From Cytobacillus pseudoceanisediminis (lineage in GTDB: Bacteria > Bacillota > Bacilli > Bacillales > Cytobacillaceae): a stretch of 64,000 nt of DNA. Positions 16,820 through 28,968 of the stretch are shown piece by piece (the stretch's first letter is position 1; every line of letters begins with the position of its first letter). A model generated the notes under the pieces. It saw only the letters and a list, made by a program, of their open reading frames with translations, was not told the origin of the DNA and ran no database searches. The translations under genes and the position numbers were made by a program. The DNA lies in contig NZ_CP097349.1 in NCBI RefSeq assembly GCF_023516215.1, forward strand, positions 4,802,001-4,866,000. The letters are read 5' to 3'.

Positions 16820-17845
16820 TTGATTTCTATAAAAGATGTACAGAAGATTTTCTCTTCAAAAAAAGGCCAGGTAAAAGCTGTTGACAATGTAAACCTGGAA
16901 GTAAAGGAAGGAGAAATCTTCGGAGTTATCGGATATAGCGGTGCAGGTAAAAGTACCTTGATCCGCATGCTGAATGGGCTGGAGCTTCCTACCCATGGCA
17001 GTGTGACAGTTGCAGGAAATGAGGTTTCAAAGATAAAGGGAAGCAAGCTAAGAAAAGCGCGTCAGGTAATAAGCATGATCTTCCAGCATTTCAACCTATT
17101 ATGGTCGAGAACGGTAAGAGAGAATATCGCTTTTCCGCTTGAAATTGCTGGTGTTTCCCGGCAGGAAAGGCTGAAAAGGGTAGACGAGCTCATTAAACTC
17201 GTTGGCCTCGAAGGAAGAGAAGATGCCTATCCTTCCCAGCTCAGCGGCGGTCAAAAACAAAGGGTTGGAATTGCTAGAGCCCTTGCCAACAATCCAAAAG
17301 TACTGCTTTGTGATGAGGCGACATCTGCACTTGATCCGCAGACTACAGATTCCATTTTGGAGCTGCTTGTTGACATCAATGAGCGTCTGGGCTTAACGAT
17401 TGTCCTAATTACTCATGAAATGCACGTTATCCGTAAAATCTGCCATCGGGTTGCAGTCATGGAAGGCGGCCGAATTGTTGAAATCGGGCCTGTATTGGAT
17501 GTATTTAGGAATCCCAAAGCTGTGATTACAAAGCGGTTTGTACAGCAGGTGACAGAGCCTGAAGAAACTAAGGAAACGATTGATCATCTGGTCGATTTGT
17601 ATCCAAAAGGAAAAGTAGTGCAATTAGGGTTTGTCGGCGAATCAGCTGAACAGCCGTTGATTACAAACCTGATCCGTAATTTCCAGGTAACCGTAAATAT
17701 CCTTCAAGGAAAGATTTCCCAGACACAGAATGGTTCTTACGGTACTTTATTCATCCATGTTGATGGAGAAGCAGAGGAAGTTGCAAAAGCCATTGAATTT
17801 ATTCATTCTCAGCAGGTTGGCGTGGAGGTGATTTCCAATGCTTAA
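16820..17845 (+). CDS. metN: Methionine ABC transporter ATP-binding protein MetN
   Basis: A 341-residue ATPase: Walker A GYSGAGKST at residues 39-47, signature LSGGQKQRVGIARALA, Walker B VLLCDEATSALDPQT, and ITHEMHVIRKICHRVAVME. The C-terminal 80 residues form the NIL (ACT-like) domain of MetN that senses internal methionine, ending in the FIHSQQVGVEVI strand. A TTG start with GAGGTGA is used. It overlaps metP by 8 bases. Confidence 0.95.
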   Translation: MISIKDVQKIFSSKKGQVKAVDNVNLEVKEGEIFGVIGYSGAGKSTLIRMLNGLELPTHGSVTVAGNEVSKIKGSKLRKARQVISMIFQHFNLLWSRTVRENIAFPLEIAGVSRQERLKRVDELIKLVGLEGREDAYPSQLSGGQKQRVGIARALANNPKVLLCDEATSALDPQTTDSILELLVDINERLGLTIVLITHEMHVIRKICHRVAVMEGGRIVEIGPVLDVFRNPKAVITKRFVQQVTEPEETKETIDHLVDLYPKGKVVQLGFVGESAEQPLITNLIRNFQVTVNILQGKISQTQNGSYGTLFIHVDGEAEEVAKAIEFIHSQQVGVEVISNA

Positions 17846-18506
17846 CGAATGGTTTCCAAATGTGAAATGGGATTCCATGTGGGAAGCTACAATGGAAACC
17901 CTATATATGACAGCTATTTCTGTTCTCGCAACTTTTATTTTAGGTGCAATTCTGGGATTGCTGCTCTTCCTGACTTCCAAGGGTAACATCTGGGAAAACG
18001 CAGCAATTAATAAAGTTATTTCTGCTTTCGTCAATATATTCCGCTCAATTCCGTTTATTATTCTGATCGTGTTATTGATTCCATTTACCAAGTTTCTTCT
18101 AGGAACAATGATCGGGGAAGATGCAGCACTGCCTGCATTAATTATTGGTGCCGCCCCTTTTTATGCCCGTATGGTGGAAATAGGCTTGAGGGAAATAGAT
18201 AAAGGTGTAATTGAAGCGGCCAAGTCTATGGGGGCAAAAACAAGCACGATTATCTGGAAGGTTCTGCTTCCGGAATCAATGCCCGCCCTTGTTTCAGGAA
18301 TTACCGTTACAGCCATCGCGCTTGTTGGCTACACGGCCATGGCCGGTGTCATCGGTGCTGGCGGACTTGGAAACCTTGCTTACCTGGAAGGATTCCAGAG
18401 GAGCCGCAGTGATGTGACGCTTATGGCGACTGTCATTATTCTAATCATCGTATTTATCATCCAGTTTATTGGAGATATCATAACAACTAAATTAGACAAA
18501 CGTTAA
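17838..18506 (+). CDS. metP: Methionine ABC transporter permease MetP
   Basis: A 222-residue permease with about five membrane helices and the binding-protein-dependent transport motif EAAKSMGAKTSTIIWKVLLP that contacts MetN. The start overlaps the end of metN and uses GGAGGTGATT within it. It sits before metQ by 12 bp in the SAM-controlled operon. It forms the membrane dimer that admits D- or L-methionine. Confidence 0.95.
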   Translation: MLNEWFPNVKWDSMWEATMETLYMTAISVLATFILGAILGLLLFLTSKGNIWENAAINKVISAFVNIFRSIPFIILIVLLIPFTKFLLGTMIGEDAALPALIIGAAPFYARMVEIGLREIDKGVIEAAKSMGAKTSTIIWKVLLPESMPALVSGITVTAIALVGYTAMAGVIGAGGLGNLAYLEGFQRSRSDVTLMATVIILIIVFIIQFIGDIITTKLDKR

Positions 18507-18518
18507 GGAGAGATTCAT

Positions 18519-19364
18519 ATGAAAAAATGGTTATCACTTGCTCTTGCACTTGCAGTAGCACTTGTTCTTGCAGCTTGCGGAACGTCAGAAGAAGACGGCA
18601 ATGCCGGTGAAGGCGGAGAAAGTAAAGAAAGCACTAAAATTACAGTAGGGGCTTCCAACGTCCCACACGCTGAAATCCTTGAAGAGGCAAAGCCATTACT
18701 TGAAGAAAAAGGCTTTGAACTTGATGTTGTACCATTCCAGGATTATGTATTGCCAAACCAGGCTCTTGAGTCTAAGGAGCTGGATGCAAACTATTTCCAG
18801 CACATTCCTTACCTTGAGTCACAGAAAGCTGAACATGGATATGATTTTACAAATGCAGGCGGAATTCATATCGAGCCAATCGGAGTATATTCTCAAAAAT
18901 ATAAGAGCCTTGACGAACTTCCTGAGGGTGCATCTATCATCATGAGCAACTCAGTAGCAGACCATGGCCGTATACTTTCCATGCTTGAAGCAGAGGGACT
19001 TATTACTTTAAATGAAGATGTAGAAAAAACCGAAGCAACTCTGGAAGATATTAAAGACAATCCTAAAAAGTTAAAGTTTGATACTGAATATGAAGCTTCA
19101 CTTCTTCCTCAAATCTACAATAATGAAGAAGGGGATGCAGTCCTGATCAACTCCAATTATGCAATTGATGCCGGATTGAATCCTCTTAAGGATTCAATTG
19201 CAATTGAAGACAAAGATTCCCCATACGTAAATGTAATTGCTGTCCGCTCAGGCGATGAAGAAAAAGAAGGAATTAAAGCTCTTGTAGAAGTGCTTCGTTC
19301 TAAAGAAATTCAGGATTTCATTCTTGAAAAATATGAAGGTGCCGTTGTACCGGTATCTGAGTAA
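18519..19364 (+). CDS. metQ: Methionine-binding lipoprotein MetQ
   Basis: A 281-residue NlpA-family lipoprotein: signal peptide LALALAVALVL with lipobox LAAC at C20, an acidic linker, then KITVGASNVPHAEILEEAKP and the DYVLPNQALESKELDANYFQ and HIPYL segments that line the methionine pocket. It is anchored outside the membrane and feeds MetNP. AAGGAGAG precedes the ATG. It closes the operon ahead of a terminator. Confidence 0.95.
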   Translation: MKKWLSLALALAVALVLAACGTSEEDGNAGEGGESKESTKITVGASNVPHAEILEEAKPLLEEKGFELDVVPFQDYVLPNQALESKELDANYFQHIPYLESQKAEHGYDFTNAGGIHIEPIGVYSQKYKSLDELPEGASIIMSNSVADHGRILSMLEAEGLITLNEDVEKTEATLEDIKDNPKKLKFDTEYEASLLPQIYNNEEGDAVLINSNYAIDAGLNPLKDSIAIEDKDSPYVNVIAVRSGDEEKEGIKALVEVLRSKEIQDFILEKYEGAVVPVSE

Positions 19365-19375
19365 GAGTTAAAAAA

Positions 19376-19402
19376 GCAGGCGTCTATGCGCCTGTTTTTT
19401 TT
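19376..19402 (+). terminator. Terminator of metNPQ
   Basis: GCAGGCG and CGCCTG form a stem, followed by eight T. Confidence 0.85.
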
Positions 19403-19427
19403 ATAGTATAGGTATAATTTTTGAACG

Positions 19428-19495
19428 TCGATAACAGTCCAGTTCTAGCGCCTGCCTCCTCGAAGGTCGGGAGTGGGCAGGGCGCTTCCGCTTTA
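19428..19495 (+). repeat. Copy of the dispersed repeat
   Basis: CGATAACAGTCCAGTTCTAG, CGCCTGCCTCCTCGAAGG, then GGGCAGGGCGCTTCCGCTTT: both arms of the family are present with the GCGCC/GGCGC inverted pair. Confidence 0.75.
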
Positions 19496-19585
19496 ATTGC
19501 CATATCTCAGGCCCGCTTCCCGTATAGATTGAATAGTAATCAAACATACTAACCTTGAAACTATTTCGAAATGGAGTGAAGCCGA

Positions 19586-19957
19586 ATGGAACATTATCAT
19601 GAACCTTCAAACTCGATAGAAGCAGCCCTTCATGACTATAAAGTTGGATTGGGTGTTTTCACTGAAAAAATGCCTGATTTAGCACAGCATTATAATGCTT
19701 TTACAGAAGCCTGTTTTAAGGAAGGGGTTTTATCCCAAAAGGAGAAGCAGCTGATTGCCCTTGGAATCAGCTTATATTCTCAGGATGAATATTGCATTAT
19801 TTATCATACGAAAGGATGCATCGATCAAGGTGCGTCAGAAGAAGAAATTCTAGAGGCAGTAGGAGTTACTGCAGCTTTTGGCGGCGGTGCCGCAATGAGC
19901 CAGGCGGTTACGCTTGTCCAGGAGGCTATGACAGAATTAAATCAGCAAAATCATTAA
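19586..19957 (+). CDS. yurZ: Carboxymuconolactone decarboxylase / AhpD-like protein YurZ
   Basis: A 123-residue all-helical protein with the AhpD/CMD pattern: [20 protein letters not shown] with a cysteine, histidine five residues later ([18 protein letters not shown]), and [20 protein letters not shown]. Members reduce hydroperoxides or act as decarboxylases; here the activity is unproved. TGGAGTGAAG lies before the ATG. yurZ lies between metQ and sufC in B. subtilis, as here. Confidence 0.85.
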   Translation: MEHYHEPSNSIEAALHDYKVGLGVFTEKMPDLAQHYNAFTEACFKEGVLSQKEKQLIALGISLYSQDEYCIIYHTKGCIDQGASEEEILEAVGVTAAFGGGAAMSQAVTLVQEAMTELNQQNH

Positions 19958-19959
19958 TA

Positions 19960-19995
19960 AGCAGCTCCTGCTCAATAGCAGGAGTTTTATTTTTT
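19960..19995 (+). terminator. Terminator after yurZ
   Basis: CTCCTGC pairs with GCAGGAG, followed by TTTTATTTTTT. Confidence 0.85.
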
Positions 19996-20209
19996 ATGGT
20001 AATTTCAGAAAATTATTGAAACAACCATTAATCCAGAGGATATGGCCAGTATTTTAAGAATGCGCATTATGAAAGCGCCTCATGGGTTCTCGTTCCTTAT
20101 TTTGCTAAAAAAATCAGGTTTTTTCCGCTTTGTGCGGGGTATATGGTGAGTGTTAAGATTTTAGATGTAAAACTAAATGCGAAAGCATAAAAACCGAAAG
20201 GATTGATTC

Positions 20210-20365
20210 ATTATCAGTCAGTTACAGCTGAACTACACGAGTGAAATGGAAAAAGCTATGCAAGCTGCCCATGGAGTTGGATATGAAGTGTACAGCCGGA
20301 AACATGATATTCGAATGGAAGTTGAAAAAAACGCGAAGAAGATTATCTTCAAAGCCAGCGCTTAG
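20210..20365 (+). CDS. Possible small conserved-looking ORF, start unclear
   Basis: An open frame of about 51 codons reads SQLQLNYTSEMEKAMQAAHG, VGYEVYSRKHDIRMEVEKNA and KKIIFKASA before TAG. The charge pattern and codon use look protein-like. There is no ATG/GTG/TTG at the expected place; GAAAGGA lies seven bases before an ATT, and an internal ATG (20246) would leave 39 residues. Either a rare ATT start or a base error in the start region would explain this. It lies alone between yurZ and sufC. Function unknown. Confidence 0.4.
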   Translation: MISQLQLNYTSEMEKAMQAAHGVGYEVYSRKHDIRMEVEKNAKKIIFKASA

Positions 20366-20731
20366 TTGCAGATCTTGAAAGAAAAATTCATTCCTAGGTT
20401 AATGGTATATATAATAATGAAGAAAATAGAAACCAGTGCCAATTATGCACTGGTTTTCTTTTTGCAATACATGAAATTACAGTCCCGGGAAAAAATAGAT
20501 AGGACATGCCAGGTTCCCGGTTATTTTCACTTTGATGCCATTAAGTTAATATGATAAAATCTATATTTACAGGCTTTCTAAACATTTTTGTTTGAAAAGT
20601 TTGTTAATGGTCTTAAAGAGTTGCTATGACATTTGATTTGTTATAAGATTGTAATGAGAATAAAATGAGAATAGAGATTTGCGGCTGCAGGCCGATTTAC
20701 AAATCTTCTTTTATTGACGGAGGTATATATT
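20366..20731. other. Gap and leader region before sufC
   Basis: No gene is apparent. AATGAGAATA is directly repeated at 20653-20662 and 20664-20673. The leader then holds a hairpin in which AGATTTG (20675-20681) pairs with CAAATCT (20700-20706), with CGGC/GCCG inside, followed by TTCTTTTATTG right before the sufC ribosome site. This could be an operator and an attenuator, but no regulator is proved. Confidence 0.45.
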
Positions 20732-21517
20732 ATGGCAGGATCAGTACTTACAATTAAAGACCTTCATGTTGCTATTGAGGGAAAAGAAATATTAAAAGGT
20801 GTAAACCTTGAAATCAAAGGCGGAGAAATTCACGCCATTATGGGGCCGAACGGTACAGGTAAATCAACTCTATCTTCTGCAATCATGGGCCATCCTAAAT
20901 ATGAAGTTACACAGGGAAGCATCACATTAGATGGTGAAGATGTTCTTGAAATGGAAGTTGACGAACGCGCACGAGCGGGCCTATTCCTTGCAATGCAATA
21001 TCCAAGTGAAATCAGCGGTGTAACAAATGCCGATTTTTTACGTTCTGCAATTAACAGCCGCCTTGAGGAAGGCAATGAAATTTCTCTTATGAAATTCATC
21101 CGCAAAATGGACAGCAAGATGGAATTTCTTGAAATGGATCTTGATATGGCTCAGCGTTATTTAAATGAAGGCTTCTCAGGCGGTGAAAAGAAGCGCAATG
21201 AAATTCTTCAATTAATGATGATTGAGCCTAAAATTGCGATCCTTGACGAAATTGATTCCGGTTTGGATATCGATGCATTGAAGGTTGTTTCTAAAGGAAT
21301 CAATGAAATGCGCGGCGAAGAGTTTGGCTGCTTAATCATCACACACTACCAGCGCCTTCTAAACTACATCACTCCTGACCATGTTCACGTGATGATGCAG
21401 GGACGCGTTGTAAAATCTGGCGGTCCAGAGCTTGCACAGCGCTTAGAAGCTGAAGGGTATGACTGGATTAAAAAAGAACTGGGCATTGAAGACGAAACAG
21501 TTGGGCAAGAAGCGTAA
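20732..21517 (+). CDS. sufC: Fe-S cluster assembly ATPase SufC
   Basis: A 261-residue ABC-type ATPase: Walker A GPNGTGKST at 38-46, signature FSGGEKKRNEILQL, Walker B IAILDEIDSGLDIDAL, and CLIITHYQRLLNYI. The EKKR signature and the LDEID motif are the SufC hallmark. It forms SufBCD scaffolds on which clusters are built. GACGGAGGT precedes the ATG. First gene of sufCDSUB, 17 bp from sufD. Confidence 0.97.
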   Translation: MAGSVLTIKDLHVAIEGKEILKGVNLEIKGGEIHAIMGPNGTGKSTLSSAIMGHPKYEVTQGSITLDGEDVLEMEVDERARAGLFLAMQYPSEISGVTNADFLRSAINSRLEEGNEISLMKFIRKMDSKMEFLEMDLDMAQRYLNEGFSGGEKKRNEILQLMMIEPKIAILDEIDSGLDIDALKVVSKGINEMRGEEFGCLIITHYQRLLNYITPDHVHVMMQGRVVKSGGPELAQRLEAEGYDWIKKELGIEDETVGQEA

Positions 21518-21534
21518 GCGTTAGGGGGATCACT

Positions 21535-24561
<3,027 letters not shown>

Positions 24562-24620
24562 AATATAATGAAATGATGGGGTGTGAAGACCCTTTCTCAT
24601 ACGAATGGAGGAATACGACG

Positions 24621-26018
24621 ATGGCAAAAAAAATGCCTGAGATCGGCGATTACAAGTATGGTTTTGCCGATAAAGACGTTTCCATTTTCCGATCAAAACG
24701 CGGTTTGACAAAAGAAATTGTTGAAGAGATTTCAAAATTGAAGGAAGAGCCACAATGGATGCTTGACTTCCGTTTAAAATCATTGGAGCATTTCTATAAC
24801 ATGCCTATGCCGCAATGGGGCGGAGATTTAGCGTCATTAAACTTTGATGAAATTACGTATTATGTAAAGCCTTCTGAAAAAACTGAACGCTCTTGGGATG
24901 AGGTTCCAGACGAAATTAAACAGACATTTGATAAATTGGGTATTCCTGAAGCAGAGCAGAAGTATCTTGCAGGTGTTTCTGCCCAGTATGAATCAGAGGT
25001 TGTTTACCATAACATGCAGGAAGACCTTGAAGCGAAAGGAATTGTGTTCAAAGATACCGATTCCGCTCTTCGCGAAAATGAAGATATTTTCCGTGAGCAT
25101 TGGGCAAAGGTTATCCCTCCAACAGATAACAAATTCGCTGCATTAAACTCAGCGGTTTGGTCTGGCGGATCGTTCATTTATGTTCCTAAAGGGATTAAGG
25201 TTGATACGCCGCTGCAGGCATATTTCCGCATTAACTCTGAGAACATGGGGCAGTTTGAGCGTACATTAATCATTGTTGATGAAGGCGCACATGTACACTA
25301 TGTAGAGGGCTGTACAGCACCTGTTTACACAACAAACTCACTTCACAGTGCGGTTGTTGAAATCATCATTAAAAAAGACGCATACTGCCGTTATACAACC
25401 ATCCAGAACTGGGCGAACAACGTGTTTAACCTGGTTACGAAGCGTGCTGTTTGTGAATCAAACGCAACAATGGAATGGATTGACGGAAACATCGGTTCAA
25501 AACTGACAATGAAATATCCGGCAGTTATTCTTAAAGGGGAAGGTGCACGCGGCATGACCCTTTCCATTGCATTAGCAGGTAAGGGACAGCACCAGGATGC
25601 AGGTGCGAAAATGATCCACCTTGCACCAAACACTTCTTCGACGATTGTATCGAAATCGATTTCCAAGCAGGGCGGTAAAGTAACTTACCGCGGAATCGTT
25701 CACTTCGGCCGCAAAGCGGAAGGTGCACGTGCCAACATCGAGTGTGATACTTTAATCATGGATAACCAGTCAACTTCAGATACGATTCCTTACAATGAAA
25801 TCCTGAACGACAACATCTCTCTTGAGCATGAAGCGAAGGTTTCAAAAGTATCAGAAGAACAGTTATTCTATCTAATGAGCCGTGGAATCTCAGAGGAAGA
25901 AGCAACAGAAATGATCGTAATGGGCTTCATCGAGCCATTTACGAAAGAACTTCCAATGGAATACGCAGTAGAGATGAACCGCCTGATTAAATTCGAAATG
26001 GAAGGTTCTATCGGTTAA
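24621..26018 (+). CDS. sufB: Fe-S cluster assembly scaffold SufB
   Basis: A 465-residue SufBD protein with the SufB-type ends: [20 protein letters not shown] at the start and [20 protein letters not shown] with [20 protein letters not shown] at the C-terminus. The core has [20 protein letters not shown] and the cysteine-containing EGCTAP. It accepts sulfur and iron to assemble the cluster with SufC and SufD. TGGAGGAAT precedes the ATG. Last gene of the operon. Confidence 0.97.
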   Translation: MAKKMPEIGDYKYGFADKDVSIFRSKRGLTKEIVEEISKLKEEPQWMLDFRLKSLEHFYNMPMPQWGGDLASLNFDEITYYVKPSEKTERSWDEVPDEIKQTFDKLGIPEAEQKYLAGVSAQYESEVVYHNMQEDLEAKGIVFKDTDSALRENEDIFREHWAKVIPPTDNKFAALNSAVWSGGSFIYVPKGIKVDTPLQAYFRINSENMGQFERTLIIVDEGAHVHYVEGCTAPVYTTNSLHSAVVEIIIKKDAYCRYTTIQNWANNVFNLVTKRAVCESNATMEWIDGNIGSKLTMKYPAVILKGEGARGMTLSIALAGKGQHQDAGAKMIHLAPNTSSTIVSKSISKQGGKVTYRGIVHFGRKAEGARANIECDTLIMDNQSTSDTIPYNEILNDNISLEHEAKVSKVSEEQLFYLMSRGISEEEATEMIVMGFIEPFTKELPMEYAVEMNRLIKFEMEGSIG

Positions 26019-26032
26019 TAAATATTTTATGA

Positions 26033-26068
26033 AAACCCGTTTACCGGCCATGGTAAGCGGGTTTTTTA
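26033..26068 (+). terminator. Terminator of sufCDSUB
   Basis: AACCCGTTTACC pairs with GGTAAGCGGGTT (one mismatch) around a 6-base loop, followed by a T-run. Confidence 0.88.
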
Positions 26069-26215
26069 ATGGTAAGAGGCTGAGAAGGGCAGAAACTGTT
26101 TAAATTTTGGAAAATTAATGATTTAATTGCTAAAGTGAAGATATAACCCTTTGTGAAAAACGGTTTTAAATTATTATTCTTAAAATACTTATGGCAAAAA
26201 AACGGAGGTGTTTTA

Positions 26216-27061
26216 ATGATTATTATAGGCGTAACAGGGTGGGGCGACCATGATAGCCTTTATACAGGCAATATATCGCCGAGAGATAAATTAAAGGAGT
26301 ACGCCGGCCATTTTCCAACTGTCGAGGTGGACTCTGCTTTTTATGCGGTGCAGCCAAAGCGCAACTCTTCCAAATGGGTAAAAGACACACCTGAATCTTT
26401 TCAATTCATAGTAAAAGCCTACCAGGGCATGACCGGCCATCAGAGAGGCGAAATCCCCTTTGAAAGCAAAGAAGAAATGTTTGCAGCTTTCAAGGACTCA
26501 TTAGAGCCTTATATCCAATCCGGCAAGCTGGCTATGGTGCTGTTTCAATTTCCGCCATGGTTTGACTGCAAAAAAGCCAATGTCGACTATCTTCGCTGGT
26601 GCAAAGGGCAGATGGGGGATATCCCTTGTGCCCTGGAATTCAGACATCAATCCTGGTTTCGACCGGAGTTAAAGGAAAGTACATTAAGATTTATGAGAGA
26701 AGAAGGCTGGATTCACAGCATCTGTGACGAGCCGCAAGCCGGTGAGGGTTCTGTTCCAACTGTCCTGGAATCAACCAGTCCTGATAAGGTGCTTGTTCGG
26801 TTTCATGGCCGGAATTTTCATGGCTGGCAGAAAAAGAATGGAGATAACTGGCGAGAGGTCCGATATCTTTACCGCTATAACGAAAAAGAACTGGCTGAAT
26901 GGGCAGAACATCTAAAACAACTTGAGAAAAATTGTAAAAATGTATTCGTCGTCTTCAATAACAACTCTGGCGGTGACGCTGCAGACAATGCTAAACAAAT
27001 GATCGGACTTCTTGATATCGAATACCAGCAGCTCGCTCCCAGACAGCTTGATTTATTTTAA
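26216..27061 (+). CDS. yunF: DUF72 TIM-barrel protein YunF
   Basis: A 281-residue DUF72-family protein. Conserved elements are IGVTGWGDHDSLY at the start, FPTVEVDSAFYAVQPKRN and SSKWVKDTPESFQFIVKAY in the first third, and ALEFRHQSWF, VRFHGRN and YLYRYNEKELAEW later, ending FNNNSGGDAADNA. The fold is a divergent TIM barrel with endonuclease-like relatives; the reaction is unknown. ACGGAGGTG precedes the ATG. It matches yunF in length and region. Confidence 0.88.
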   Translation: MIIIGVTGWGDHDSLYTGNISPRDKLKEYAGHFPTVEVDSAFYAVQPKRNSSKWVKDTPESFQFIVKAYQGMTGHQRGEIPFESKEEMFAAFKDSLEPYIQSGKLAMVLFQFPPWFDCKKANVDYLRWCKGQMGDIPCALEFRHQSWFRPELKESTLRFMREEGWIHSICDEPQAGEGSVPTVLESTSPDKVLVRFHGRNFHGWQKKNGDNWREVRYLYRYNEKELAEWAEHLKQLEKNCKNVFVVFNNNSGGDAADNAKQMIGLLDIEYQQLAPRQLDLF

Positions 27062-27138
27062 GCGATGCCAGGCACTTTCACCCTTTTCCTTGTCCTCACA
27101 TATTGTGTTAATGGAAAAGGAAAGGAGTGGCGGCAAGT

Positions 27139-27440
27139 ATGATTGATTTAAAACCGATTGATATAGATGGCCATACTTTTTTGAGTGTATCGGTGCAATT
27201 GCCGAAGACCAATCTGCTGGTGGTAACGAATGATAAAGGGTATATCATGTGCGGCGCCCTTGATGTAGCTTTGCTGAATGAGAAGCTTAAGGACCGCAAA
27301 GTAATTGCCGGCAGGGCGGTCGGCGTAAAAACCATAGAGCAGCTGTTAAATGCCCCCTTGAATCTGTCACATTTGAGGCAGAGGAACTGGGCATTGTTAA
27401 AGGGACGATAGGAAAAGAAGCACTTCTTAAAATGATCTAA
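27139..27440 (+). CDS. yunC: DUF1805 protein YunC, C-terminus frameshifted
   Basis: The first 75 residues (MIDLKPIDIDGHTFLSVSVQ, then LPKTNLLVVTNDKGYIMCGA) match YunC, a small mixed alpha/beta protein of about 100 residues. As written the frame leaves the family after NAP and stops at 27411. Adding one C to the C5 run in AATGCCCCCTTG gives NAPLESVTFEAEELGIVKG and TIGKEALLKMI, ending at 27440 with the usual length. The gene is therefore likely intact in the organism. AAAGGAG lies 11 bases before the ATG. Function is unknown. Confidence 0.8.
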
Positions 27441-27491
27441 AGGCATGCCTTGACAGGGCTGTCTTTTTTATTGGATCTATATTAAGAGCTT

Positions 27492-27623
27492 ACTTCGGAC
27501 ATAAATTTTTTTAATACGGGTTATCCGCACATAAAGTATTTTATCCGAACATAAAAAACGGTTATCGGCACATAAATTTTTTTATCCGCATGTAAAAATT
27601 GGCTATCCGCACACAAAAAACAT
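27492..27623 (+). repeat. Tandem imperfect repeat, 20-21 bp period
   Basis: Six units related to TTATCCGCACATAAA begin at about 27492, 27521, 27541, 27562, 27582 and 27603. Variants include TTATCCGAACATAAA, TTATCGGCACATAAA and CTATCCGCACACAAA. The 20-21 bp period equals two helical turns. The yunC-to-HD-GYP gap has no other recognisable gene. Confidence 0.8.
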
Positions 27624-27803
27624 AAATTGAAGAAAAAATCTCCCTGGAATGAAGGCGAGCACCCTATGTTATCCTTAAAAATCAACTTTCATAAAAAATT
27701 AGAGAGCATCGGCCAATGCCGGAATTTTGTCGTATAATGTAAATAAAACCAAATTATACCCGAAATATAAAGTAGCACTGAAAAAAGGATATGGGAGATA
27801 CAT

Positions 27804-28898
27804 ATGAGATTAGCAGCAACCAATACAATTGAGACTGGCAGCGTTTTGGCCAAGGCAATATATAATGACAAGGGTCAGGTCCTCTTGCATGAAGGTGTGG
27901 AGCTGGCTGATAAATTGATACATAAATTGCAGGAAATGGGTATTACGTATGTGTATATCAGGGATTGGCGCACTGAAGATATCCAATATAAGGACCCTCT
28001 GTCTGCCAAAATGCGAACGATGGCTATCCAAACCATAGAATCGGTTCTGAAGGAAGTAGGAGCAAATAAAGATTTATCAGGCTCTTTAGTGATTGAGAAA
28101 GCCTCTAAACGGCTATCAGGGCTAATTCGTCAGCTAATCGATGAAATAAGGGGAAATAGAGAGCTGCTTACGATCTTATCAGATGTTTATACATATGACC
28201 ACTATATTTTCACACACTCCCTGAATGTAACCCTTTATTCTCTGGCAATCGGGATGAAGCTTCAGCTCCTGCCAAAGGAACTTGAAATCCTGGGGCTAGG
28301 TGCTATTCTCCATGATGTAGGAAAAATGAAGGTGCCGGCAGATATTCTTTTGAAACCGGGTAAATTGACAGTGAAAGAATTTGAATCAATAAAGAAGCAC
28401 CCTGAAGATGGATTTAATATATTAAGAAAAGTAGAGACGATTCCGCTCCTTGTTGCACATTGTGCCTTTCAGCATCATGAGCGTTTGAATGGTACCGGCT
28501 ACCCGCGCGGCCTTGAGGGAGACGAGATACATGATTTCGGCAAGATTATTGCGATTGCCGATGTGTTTGATGCAGTAACATCTAATCGCATTTACAGACA
28601 GGCTATGCTTCCGCATGAAGGTCTGGAGATTTTGTATGCAGGGGCAGAAAAGTTATTTGATAAGAGGATAATCGAAGTTTTTCGTCAAGCGGTCGCTGTA
28701 TATCCTGTGGGTGTTACAGTTGAGCTGAATGATGGCAGGAAAGGCGTTGTCTGCCGGCAGAACGCGGGTCTGAGTGATAGGCCTGTCATCCGCATACTTG
28801 AAGAAAAGGGCAGGAATGTCGAGCCATATGAAGCAGATTTGAGGATTGAATTGAATTCTGTCATTATAGGATGCGATACGACTTTTGTACAACAATAA
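27804..28898 (+). CDS. HD-GYP domain protein, probable cyclic-di-GMP phosphodiesterase
   Basis: A 364-residue soluble protein. The N-terminal 100 residues form a small unlabelled domain also seen in other Bacillus HD-GYP proteins. The HD-GYP domain spans about residues 125-310, with metal ligands H170-D171 in ILHDVGKMKVP, then HCAFQHHERLNGTGYPRGLE (the GYP motif) and IIAIADVFDAVTSNRIYR. All visible metal-binding residues are kept. It would linearise c-di-GMP. GGGAGAT precedes the ATG. It is inserted between yunC and yunB relative to B. subtilis. Confidence 0.88.
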   Translation: MRLAATNTIETGSVLAKAIYNDKGQVLLHEGVELADKLIHKLQEMGITYVYIRDWRTEDIQYKDPLSAKMRTMAIQTIESVLKEVGANKDLSGSLVIEKASKRLSGLIRQLIDEIRGNRELLTILSDVYTYDHYIFTHSLNVTLYSLAIGMKLQLLPKELEILGLGAILHDVGKMKVPADILLKPGKLTVKEFESIKKHPEDGFNILRKVETIPLLVAHCAFQHHERLNGTGYPRGLEGDEIHDFGKIIAIADVFDAVTSNRIYRQAMLPHEGLEILYAGAEKLFDKRIIEVFRQAVAVYPVGVTVELNDGRKGVVCRQNAGLSDRPVIRILEEKGRNVEPYEADLRIELNSVIIGCDTTFVQQ

Positions 28899-28968
28899 AC
28901 TATTTTGGATTTTTGAGCCTAGTTCCCTCCTTTACAGCATACATATAGCTTGTAAAGGGGGATTTGTT

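Noticed and set aside
27492..27623. Possible CRISPR array
   Set aside because: Cores are degenerate, spacers are only 5-6 bp and alike, and no cas genes are near.
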